The notes below the pieces were generated by a model, which saw only the letters and a list, made by a program, of their open reading frames with translations, searched no databases and was not told the DNA's origin. This document shows, one piece after another, positions 55,301 through 64,000 of a stretch of DNA of 64,000 nucleotides. The stretch comes from Nematopogon swammerdamellus. Its lineage: Eukaryota > Arthropoda > Insecta > Lepidoptera > Adelidae. The stretch is taken from positions 6,159,739-6,223,738 of the forward strand of contig OX336340.1 in NCBI GenBank assembly GCA_946902875.1, given 5' to 3'. Every line of letters starts with the position of its first letter. Positions within the stretch are counted from its first letter, which is position 1. The position numbers and the translations under genes were made by a program.

Positions 55301-56095
55301 AAAATATACATCGTATGATGCGACAACGTAGGTACACATAATATGTTCATACACCTTGTTGACTGAAAGAAATTGCATTAATTGTACATACCGCGACAAG
55401 ACCAAGCTCTCGGTGGTGGCCGGACCGGAGAGAAATCTCCGGACAATTCGATCGGTGCAGTGTCAAGCAAGACCGCCTTCTGCATCTGGCCCTTGATCCA
55501 ACCGTCTAGTGAGAGCCTCCTACCATGATGATGGTCGAAGCTCTTCGCTATCAGAATATTATTATTTGTTTTTCTGTTGATGTCTTCAATATAATACACG
55601 TATCTAAACGAATTGTACCAACTATCCGGTTGTTTCTTCTTAAACCTAAAATTTTTAGAAATCATTGAATATCGACCATTGAAGCAAAACATATTAAATA
55701 ATTATTGTATAAAACGTAAGTATTGTCCTCTGTCCGCCCATGTTATTTTCAACACAAACAAATGAATATAAGACACTGGTATTTCATCGCCCATAGGTTA
55801 TATATAACCTAGGTGCTCGAATTGGAATAAACCATAAGAAAGTAGGTATGTATAAAATAGTTGCAGTGTTTCGAACTTGTGATCGCTCTCCAGCACACTA
55901 CGTTATTCATGACAATAGGATATAACCACGTGTGACTATATCCTATTGTTGATTACAACCTTCTACGCGCTGCGCTGACAAGATCGAAATAGTCTCAATT
56001 TCTACAACCTAGTAAAACGGAAAAAAACCAAAAGCATGACAACACAGAATAATATTATCACGACAAAATTTGATCTGTATTCTGTGATATACAAT
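52336..56095. other. vg intron 1, scattered small repeats, no gene seen
   Basis: Minus-strand tRNA-like SINE pieces at 53282-53375 (GTGGCGAAATTGTAACGTGC, AGATTCGAATTC) and 53625-53690 (GGTTCGAATCCTGGTTGGG). A repeat with GGAACCCTTATGGGATCACT and CTGTCTGTTCGTCTGTC at about 54045-54420. A hairpin ACAATAGGATATA/TATATCCTATTGT at 55914-55953. The remainder is unassigned. Confidence 0.4.
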
Positions 56096-56600
56096 GCAAT
56101 TGACTGTGACAATAATACAACTGATTATCTCATGAATACAACTGATTATGACAAGAATACAGTTGACTGTTCGAAGAATACAGCTGATTATAATAAGAGT
56201 ACAACTGATTATGACAAGAATACAATTTAGTATCCCAAGAATACACTGACTATGACAAGAATACAATTAAGTATACCAAGAATACAACTAAATATGACAA
56301 GAATACACTGAACTATCTCAATAATACAAATGACTATGACAAGAATACAACTGACTATCCCGAGAATACAGCTGACTATCCCGAGAATACAACTGACTAT
56401 GACCAGAATACAATTAAATATAAAGGGCCAAGTGCATCTAGTAACCGAAACCGCAAGAGGCATCAGAAGAGGTGTCAAGACAGGACCGTGGGACCTGGAG
56501 TCCCGTTGTCTCTGCTTACCAACCTTTGCCATTGGGAAACTGACGTATGTATTTATGTATAATTTTACTATGACAATAATACAATTGGCTATGACAATAA
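56096..56600. repeat. Minisatellite (unit about 20 bp) split by a family G repeat
   Basis: Unit close to CTGACTATGACAAGAATACA, about sixteen imperfect copies from 56096 to 56415, then a family G copy (about 56425-56565, with CCCGTTGTCTCTGCTTACC), then two more units. Open frames on both strands (for example 56230 and 56266 regions) repeat the same peptide and are not genes. Confidence 0.85.
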
Positions 56601-57522
56601 ACGCCAACCGTTATGACTAAGCTCCTACACCGCGATCACACCACACAATAGACCGCCTGCCGTGTCTACAGCTCGTTAAAATATTGATAGCGCCGAATGT
56701 TATTCCAAGCATTTCGCACATATAATGTTTTTTGCCGCCGTTATTAAATATATTAAACCTTAGCTGTTAATTAGTTAGCTTATTATCAGAGCGCCATTAT
56801 GTTAAATGAACTGCTGTTTAACGCATACGAAATGCACTGATTTAATTTGGAAACGGTATTTTGTGTATAAGAAGTTTTGGAATACTTACAGGTGGCCTGA
56901 ATTATGTATTAGATAACACAAATTAGGTACGTACTGATTTCTTGTTACCTGGCAACATTATAATTCAGTCTTCATTAACACATAAAACTAAGTAACTGAG
57001 TATAGTATACAAAGGCGGACTTTTCCTTACATCGATTTGTTCCAGTCAACCTTTTAATGTTTCAGAGTCGCATGTATTGAAATACAAGTAGTCAGTGGCA
57101 AGGCGAGTGTAAGAATTGGAAATAAATTGGCGACCTTTTTTGAAGAAATCTGGTTGTCCAAGCAGTGCGGAAAATAATTCACCGTTATTTTCTAGACGAT
57201 TATTATAATGTAGTATAGTATACCTAGTAATTTTATTTGTAAGTTTAATTTCTGTTATTTTATTTTTCCCTAATGAAGAAATGACACTTTGTTTAAAAAA
57301 AATTAAATTCTTCAATAATTTTGATAGGTATAGTACCTATCCTAGTATCCTTGGAGAGCCTAGTACCTAGTATAGTATAATGTTTATTTTCTATTAGGTT
57401 TAGTTTAGTTATGATTAAGTTTAATTGGATATTTATATTTAGATTGTCACGAGTATCAATAAACTGTTTCGTTTCAAAAGTAGACAATTTTTTTATTATT
57501 AAATGTTTATTTCTGTTTACAG
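56601..57522. other. End of vg intron 1, no gene seen
   Basis: AT-rich; the acceptor tract before exon 2 is TTTTTTTATTATTAAA...TTCTGTTTACAG. A minus-strand frame at 57315-57046 is unrecognised and shares only weak similarity with 38840-38880. Confidence 0.35.
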
Positions 57523-57730
57523 TTCAACGTGCAATCGTCTCAGACGCTGCCCCAGGAGCTATACGGCGGGGGATTGGCGCAGGGCTCCCTCGGGCACAGC
57601 TCAGGGGGCTCGGTCTCTTCGGGAGGGGCTCACTCACCGGGCTCTCCCCCCACGCAGCACCCTGCGCCCCTCTCCAGGCTTCACACCAAGGAGGAGGACC
57701 TGTCCGTACAGGGCAGGAGTAGTACTGAGG
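57523..57730 (+). CDS. vg: vestigial coding exon 2
   Basis: Follows TTTACAG and continues exon 1 in frame as Phe-Asn-Val-Gln. It encodes residues 42-110, a Ser/Gly/Pro-rich segment (LAQGSLGHSSGGSVSSGG, HSPGSPPTQHPAPLSR) ending with RLHTKEEDLSVQGRSSTE. The TKEEDL motif is conserved in insect Vestigial. Length 208 bp; it ends with one base of the next codon (phase 1) before GTAGGC at 57731, which fits the exon at 58648. Low-complexity linkers like this vary greatly in length between insects. Confidence 0.92.
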
Positions 57731-58647
57731 GTAGGCTGTTTGATGTACTTAAAAGTGATGGGGTACTATGCAAACACACTTCGTATTTCCCTAACCATCC
57801 ATACCCATATTTCAAGTGATTTAACTATAATTTATATGCCTATAGTTAGGTAAAGATTCAAGGTATAAAATTATTTTCAATTTAATCTTATAAATTCCCT
57901 TAAAAATACCATGTGTGGTTGAAAAGTGGTAAAATCGTTCAAAAATACCTTTGCTATTTCTCTCGCCATTTTTTACAAATGCATCTAATACGAAAAATGC
58001 TTCATTGAGCTTAGAGTCAATAAGACTAAGAATAATCTAAATAAATTCAAACGCTTACAGAATCAAAATCACCTCTCTTGGAAACCACGCTCAGTTAGGT
58101 GCCATGTCAGCAGATTAGCGGCTACGACTTAAAGGTACGACTAGCGGTTAAAGGATTCGGGAAACACACTCGCCGGAAGACCGCTCCACACCCTATCGGT
58201 GCGACAAAGGCGCAATTTAGAGAACCAATGTAACCATTTCTGTCGCAATGATAGGTTACAGTTACGTAACTTTGACTGTGTTTCACACGCTTATTGAAGG
58301 CAATAATGGCATTCGATCCAGCTCCTGAATTTTGAAATATCCATGGCCTTTTTTATAGAATGCGCGACATGTGGCGCCGAGCCACCCATGAGGTGTCTAA
58401 CGACGCCCATGGACATTCGGTGGTATGCGGGGGTCACGAATGCAATGCCGGCCTGACAGGTGCCTATTCACGCCCCTCTTGAAGGACCCGAGACTGTACT
58501 TGGGGGGAAATAAATGGGCAGGGAGAGCGTTTCAGAAAAAAAATCAATTTGCCCTATTAGCGGCCTTTTGAAATATTGAAGATCTACTTGTGAACTCCTT
58601 GTATCTTGGACCTTCTCGTGCCTTCAGACAGTGTTGTATGCCCGCAG
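57731..58647 (+). other. vg: vg intron 2 (917 bp)
   Basis: Donor GTAGGC, acceptor GTATGCCCGCAG. Contains a family B fragment at 58069-58250; otherwise no feature. Confidence 0.85.
58069..58250 (+). repeat. Interspersed repeat, family B (internally deleted)
   Basis: AATCACCTCTCTTGGAAACC, GCCATGTCAGCAGATTAGCG, ACTCGCCGGAAGACCGCTCC and CGGTGCGACAAAGGCGCA match 978-1170. Confidence 0.6.
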
Positions 58648-58827
58648 GCGCGGCGGCGGCAGGCGCGTCCTCAGACTCGGAGTCGGAGGCGGGCACGCGC
58701 GGTGCGCGCGCGCAGTACGTCAGCGCCAACTGCGTCGTGTTCACGCACTACTCCGGTGACGTGGCCGCCGTCGTGGACGAACACTTCACCAGAGCTCTCT
58801 CATACACCGACAAGAACGCCACCAAAG
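58648..58827 (+). CDS. vg: vestigial coding exon 3 (TONDU domain)
   Basis: Encodes about residues 111-170. After an Ala-rich and acidic stretch (ASSDSESEAG) comes the TONDU domain, roughly 133-163: QYVSANCVVFTHYSGD, then VVDEHFTRALSY. This short region binds the TEAD protein Scalloped and is the hallmark of the Vestigial/VGLL family (CVVF-YSGD---VDEHF-RAL). The exon is 180 bp, phase 1 at both ends, with acceptor CCCGCAG and donor GTATAT at 58828. The next exon should supply the remaining two bases of a codon and the Ser/Pro-rich and C-terminal activation regions; it was not found before the window ends. Confidence 0.95.
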
Positions 58828-58855
58828 GTATATTCATATAATACTTACCAGTACT

Positions 58856-59190
58856 GTACTGTGTGGGGCCGTAGGTACTTGAAAAGAATAGCCCCACTGC
58901 ATCTATCCCCGTGCATGTCGTAAAAGGCGACTAAGGGATAGGGGCAAGATGCCGTGCATAAGGGCGACAGGTTAGCCACCTCTCACATTGGCGCGGTGTT
59001 TCCACCGCGTCATTCAGCAAGTGGGCCTTCATGCCTTACTTGCTGCCTGATCTGAGTTATCTTGTCCGAATACTTTGCTAAATGTGGTGGTCGGTGTTGT
59101 GCTGTAATTTACCAGAATACATGTAGCACAACACCGATTACTCTGCTTACCCCGATTGTCGGGATACGGTGTGTGGTGTGTACTTACGTA
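58856..59190 (+). repeat. Interspersed repeat, family F, in vg intron 3
   Basis: GTGTGGGGCCGTAGGTACTT, CCCCGTGCATGTCGTAAAAG, GGGCAAGATGCCGTGCATAA, GTGGTGGTCGGTGTTGTGC, CCCCGATTGTCGGGATACGG; it starts only 29 bp after the exon 3 donor. Confidence 0.75.
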
Positions 59191-59489
59191 AATGTCAAAT
59201 TATCGACTGCCGAATGCCAGATCCTAACTAATTAAGGTGAATATCAGTAACGACTGTGCGTGCGCCATCGTCTAATCTACGTACGCTTATAAGTCGAGAA
59301 CTACTCAATAAATTCAAATAGGGTTTTCTCTGACGTTTTCTGGTGCAGCTAAGGATGGGTATGGGATATTTTTCCGTGAAGGCAATTCGCGGGAACACAT
59401 AGTATTCAACAAAACCTTCGTAATTAACAGTAGCATTTGAGTGGGTGTACATAGTGTAAGGTCCATCAAAGTGGGATAATATGTATTTT

Positions 59490-59805
59490 TTATTATGTCA
59501 ACCAACATGGGTAAATTTGCCGAGCGAGACACCAATGGTGCAAACGACAGAGCCAAAAATCACCTCTCCTCGCGAAACTACGCTCAGTTTGATTCCATGC
59601 CAGCAGATTTGCGAACTGTTGCTAGGCTGTCTAGCCTGTTAATACGACGTTTGAAGATTAAAGAATTAGGGAAACACACTCGCCGGGAGACAGTTCCACA
59701 TCCTAGCGGTGCGGCAAAGAAACGATTTAGAGAACCGAACGATTCTCAAAAGCCCAATGTCGACAACAAAAGAGTGCTGAGTCTTTCGGCGACGAGTCAT
59801 GCGAA
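59490..59805 (+). repeat. Interspersed repeat, family B
   Basis: CCAACATGGGTAAATTTGCC, AATCACCTCTCCTCGCGAAAC, GCCAGCAGATTTGCGAACTG and GCGGCAAAGAAACGATTTAG follow the order of 928-1200. The 114-codon frame 59495-59839 is repeat read-through. Confidence 0.65.
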
Positions 59806-62800
59806 GATAGAACGGGTGGTAGGGAATAAGGGATGCTAGTTCCACAGAGCAGCGTCCGTGATAGCACCTTTAAAACAGACTTAGCTAATTACAATGTTCC
59901 ACATACTTACATGTAGTGCACATGTGTTAAGTACTCAATTTCCTTAAACCTTAAATATTATATCTTTAATTTCAAAATTAATGTACTTACGATTCGTTGA
60001 ACTCATTTGGAGGTGCTTTACCGCAACCCGCTGCGTTAACGCACAATCCTTTACCTAATAAACTGTTCTAATCGAGCCACCAGCGCCTTACTGCATTAAC
60101 AATAGGAGCTCTCTACGCGGAATTTAATTACTTTCAGTTCACCTCCTCCCTCCTCCCATCCGACCCCTCCTCAACTTGATTCGTATCGACCTAGAGAACC
60201 TCTCCCTTTGAATACGCCAGGTCGAACAGAAATGGGACGAATATAATAATGAGAGAATTGAAGAAGAGAAATTCAAATCTAATAGTGATGATGATTTAGA
60301 AACATTTCATACTTATATAAGTATGAAATGAAGAACTTAACGAAATGCTGCTTGTTGTAATATCAGAAATTATATAATAATTCGTTACATGAAACGACGA
60401 CGAAATGTCAGATTTGACGAGAAATCAGGACTTGCGGTTAAACAATTAAGGGTTAAGGGTATATCTGTATTGAAAACAGATTAATTAATGGTTTCAATGA
60501 ATGGCTTCACTGCAAGTTCATGACTCACGGAATATATTACATGTTATATAAAATATCAATACTACTATTTTACAAACTCGTACTTTTTAACAAACAATAA
60601 ACGAAAAATATATTTACAAATTCTCTAATGTTAATCTTTACGTGTCTTAAATATATTCCCCTGCCGAGCATTTAAAATATCTACTTAAGAAAGGGGTTAG
60701 ATTTTTCCCCGACCTCATAAATATCCCGTGGAGCGTACGACGAAGCGACTTGGCTTTAATTAAAAACATCAAGTAATTATCCGGACGGAACTTCATAGAC
60801 CCTACTCTAATATTATCAACCTTCGCTTACCTAAGTATCCGCTGTTTTAATTTAGGTACTGAGGCTGGAATTTCCTACGGAGTATTCATAATTAAATGTA
60901 ATTAATTTATAATATTTGTCGTGCTTTAGTAGAATATTTTTTTATGTGCACTCGCTATCGTTGAAGACTCCAGTAGAGTCCTATGTCTAGCAGCGATGTA
61001 CCTACAGAGAGTTGAGAGAAGAATATGAAGTTCTATTCGGCTACAATGAATCTCGCCATGGCAACATAAAACATGTGTATATGACTACACAACCACAACA
61101 CCACTGTATATGACTAGTCTAAGAATACGCTTGGATGACAATCGTATAGAGTAGAAATTAATCTAAAGAGCCCACTAATAAATTCGTAAACAAATAATGT
61201 CTCGCGACGTAGACCAATAAGTCTTCATAATATAATTACGCTGACACGCCAGGAGCATAGACAAAACAAACCTCTATTCTGTGTCCATGGATCAGGGGAA
61301 GACAGGTAGTAAAGTAGAGTTAACTGCCCGTTGGATTATGGATCATGAAATTTATCGACTATAATGCCCATAATGTTGTCTAGTAATGAACACAAAGCGC
61401 AAATTATATTCTGTTTGTTGCATTTTTACAAGTAGTAGTGCGATAAGACTACTACGACTATTTTAATGTGTTGCTAACGACAAATTCCTTTGTATAATTC
61501 AAAAAAGAAAACTAATTTTCAACTCCAAGTTGCAACTCATAATACTAAAGTATCCCTGTAGTTTTCTGCGATAGGCGATATAGTCCCAACCTGTGGACCT
61601 GATCTCCGGACTGACCCCGTCAGTCCTCCCACCAAGAACTATATAATATACATAACCTTGTAGTTTGTAGTGAATTCGCTGCAACAAGATTGGTTGGTGC
61701 CACTAATGTGAACTATTTCGATATCGACTCGAAACTTCACAACAAACCTCACATCAGTAGCAGAAACGGAATAGATTCAAATTAAATCATGAACGGCGTT
61801 GCATTTCGCAATAAAATTCGTTTTTCTCTTATTGCTACGAGAGAGTGGAGCACTAAATCGACTAAATGAGATTCTGTACGCATTTGACGTTTCCATTTCG
61901 TTCCATTCCCGGCTGTCATACATTACTCCGTTTGTGGCGCTCGTTGCCGCCTTTTTGTGCGGATTTCGAGCGGTTTTATTGGAAACGAGCGGCCGGCCGC
62001 TTGGCAGAGCGCTTCGGTTTTCAATGTTTTTCTCGCCGGTTTTTAGTTCGTCGTACTCAGTGTTACGGTGGTGGTTTTGAGGACATTATTCTTACTTTTG
62101 TCATCTTCTTTTCTTCGGGCCTGATAGAATTTGTTGTATACTGCCCAGTCTACAATAACATTAAAATATTTTTGTCTGATATCGTTCGCAATTTTGAGAG
62201 AATGAGTGCACATTGTGAAAAATTGGCGTGGCGCTGATCTACATTCATAATTTTCTTCCTACACAAATTCTTTCAGATCTTGATTTATAAACGCATTTTT
62301 TCAAGCTGTCCAGTTTGTGCTGGTTTTACTAGGTATAACAAAGTTCTACGAGGAGCGCATAACCCGCAAGAAGATAAATATAGAGCGATACCAGATGTAA
62401 TCGCACCGTACATTTAGCATCGGACAGCTATACGTTACTCCAGGCGTGACACGTCCCGCTCTTCTCTCTGCCACTCCTGCGAGCCTGGTACCTCGCCTCG
62501 GCCTGACTACTTAATTGAAAGAGTCGACGTAGCAGCGGCACTCGCAGGATTTATCGCCACATTTGTCACGAATCTGTTTGTTGTTATGAATAATGACGGT
62601 AGAGAAAATACGCGTTAGTTGTGTCGTGTTTGTGGATAGTTAATATCTTTGAATGATACTACTAATTTATCTTCAAAAGCTTGAATTCGCTCGTACGGAG
62701 CGTTCTCGTGTGCGAACTCAGAATTAACTTGTATGGTCATGCGTCATTCAGACGAGACGTTGAAGGATCGAGCGAAAGGAGATGTAGTGAGTTTTTTGTT

Positions 62801-63567
62801 CGAATTGTAACTACTTTTAGCTCAGTTCTGTAAAGTGAATGACTCCTTCATCGAGACATTGCAGGATTTAAAGTTTCTCTGTCTGAATTAATCATTACGG
62901 ACGTCACCGTAAAGCACGAACAATTTTTAAATAAAGTTGGCAAGCTTCGGATTCGGTTCGGCATTGAGGAAACTGATGAAATTATTGCTTAGAACAAAGA
63001 CAATCGTCAATCTGCATTGTTGTTACGTAAGCTCACCTTCGCTTTGATACACCACACGAAAATAAAACCATCAACACCAACAATCAACTAACGCCCACCT
63101 CGCAATTAGTCGTCCAAGTGTACTGATGTTATGACACAGGGCTGCCACACCAGCTTGTTAAAGTTAACCGAAATTTCAGCGGCTTCATCTATCTTTTGCC
63201 TTACAAGAAACTCTTCACTGATTTGTGGTGTCGTGTGAATTCGGAGAATCAAATCTGAATATGTTTTACACATTGCTTTCTCCACATCCGTAAAGTGAGT
63301 TTGCAAACAATATCGCACGGCATTAAACTGTACCCTCATTTATAAACGTTAGCGCCTTTCTGTCTGTCTGTTTCTCATAAACATTCTCATATAAAGCTAC
63401 TTGTTAACTAGATTGGCGTGCTGGTGACGAATCCGGCTGTGTACACCTTGTGCGTATTATCTGTGTATGTGTGCCACAAGTTTTGTAATAAATGTTTTGA
63501 CGTTGACTTTGAATAACGTGGAATTTTTCGTTCAGGGCATCTATCCCTGTGCGTGTATTTATCTGGT
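59806..63567. other. vg intron 3 or beyond; no further exon found
   Basis: I looked for the next conserved Vestigial block (Phe-Pro-Pro-Ser-Phe-Trp-Asn) and did not see it. A 28-bp perfect palindrome lies at 60303-60330. The blocks 61860-62110 and 62390-62650 look unique and GC-richer, with motifs such as CGGCCGGCCGC, TTTTATTGG and GGATTTATCG; they may be conserved noncoding DNA. The open frames there show no domains. Confidence 0.35.
60303..60330. repeat. Perfect 28-bp palindrome
   Basis: CATTTCATACTTAT followed directly by its complement ATAAGTATGAAATG. Confidence 0.95.
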
Positions 63568-63645
63568 GGCATGCCTTGGGAGAGGCCTATGTCCAGCAGT
63601 GGATCGATACAGGCTGATGATGATGATGATTATGATGACGACGAT
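63568..63645 (+). repeat. Tail of a retrotransposon-type repeat, family H
   Basis: GCCTTGGGAGAGGCCTATGT, CCAGCAGTGG, ATACAGGCTGATGATGATGA, then a GAT/GAC run. Matches 50140-50205 in the other orientation. The remaining 63646-64000 is unassigned. Confidence 0.65.
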
Positions 63646-64000
63646 GATGATGATCTATCCCTTTCGTTCTCTTACCGACTCCCTATCGCTTTATCGAGTC
63701 ATTTTCTAGCGTCATACGCAGCAGCTTTCACGTCAGCAAAATTGCCGACTCTTCATTGATTCAGTCTACCAAGTCCCTGCATATAGTATCCGTGAGCATC
63801 AGCTAAACTTCCCAGCCTTCATTGATTCAATCCCTATCAAGTATCTATACTTAGTGCGAGCTGGCATCTGTTCCGACAGCCCTACCCTCAGATTCCCGAC
63901 GTTCCGATCATACATCCAGATCGATGCATGCGACGGCGCGGAGCGACTTCCTCCGATCGAGTGCCTCTTGATTTATACTGATGCGCTTGTAACGACACCC

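Larger units (their letters stand above)
25637..57522 (+). other. vg: vg intron 1 (about 31.9 kb)
   Basis: Bounded by donor GTGAGT (25637) and acceptor TTCTGTTTACAG (ending 57522). Most of the length is interspersed repeats and mobile elements, listed separately, with a few unique blocks that could hold enhancers. In Drosophila, key wing enhancers of vg lie in introns, so regulatory content here is plausible but not shown. Confidence 0.85.

Noticed and set aside
56096..56600. CRISPR-like array or repetitive protein gene
   Set aside because: A eukaryotic minisatellite: units vary in sequence and are contiguous without unique spacers.
59495..59839. 114-codon plus-strand ORF as a vg exon or gene
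   Set aside because: Matches the dispersed family B repeat; no Vestigial similarity.
60120..60180. Possible vg exon 4 after TTACTTTCAG
   Set aside because: A fair acceptor followed by TTCACCTCCTCCCTCC, but the translation does not match the conserved Vestigial segment and no matching donor phase was found.

Overview
The window is nuclear DNA of an insect, most likely a moth or butterfly (Lepidoptera). The inference rests on the two genes present, long repeat-filled introns, AT-rich sequence, abundant short TAGGTA/GGTACC runs and many interspersed repeats of a kind I associate with Lepidoptera. Nothing looks prokaryotic.

Two host genes point away from each other. On the minus strand at the left edge are the first two coding exons of connector enhancer of KSR (cnk): a 58-bp start exon at 3651-3708 and a 164-bp exon at 730-893. 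Spliced together they give an N-terminal SAM domain; the rest of the gene lies left of the window. On the plus strand, vestigial (vg) starts at 25514-25636, continues after a roughly 32-kb first intron at 57523-57730, and then at 58648-58827, which carries the TONDU (Scalloped-binding) domain. Reading phases agree across all junctions. Later vg exons were not found and probably lie to the right. A possible vg core promoter (TATA near 24450) and a 5' UTR intron are suggested by sequence alone.

Between and inside the genes the DNA is mostly mobile elements. The best is a complete Transib transposon at 19604-24267. It has a 36-bp terminal inverted repeat that begins with the exact V(D)J recombination heptamer CACAGTG, an identical CGCCG target duplication on both sides, and an uninterrupted 738-codon RAG1-like DDE transposase. 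It ends about 180 bp upstream of the putative vg TATA box. A non-autonomous LTR retrotransposon at 43648-45135 has two identical 184-bp LTRs and a truncated gag ORF, so it inserted recently.

Other elements are a DNA transposon remnant (7042-8218) abutting a foldback element built of tandem repeats (8222-9196); a hAT-type element (14970-16034) with another element nested in it; several MITEs; two opposed minisatellite arrays (4703-6208); and a SINE family of at least eight copies whose shared body carries three different 5' heads. Several perfect or near-perfect short palindromes appear, two of them replacing part of a SINE body.

Stretches that look unique (about 10.24-10.56, 17.15-17.80, 36.60-36.90, 37.92-38.10, 42.88-43.03, 61.86-62.11 and 62.39-62.65 kb) are the best candidates for conserved regulatory DNA of vg or cnk, judged only from composition and short motifs.
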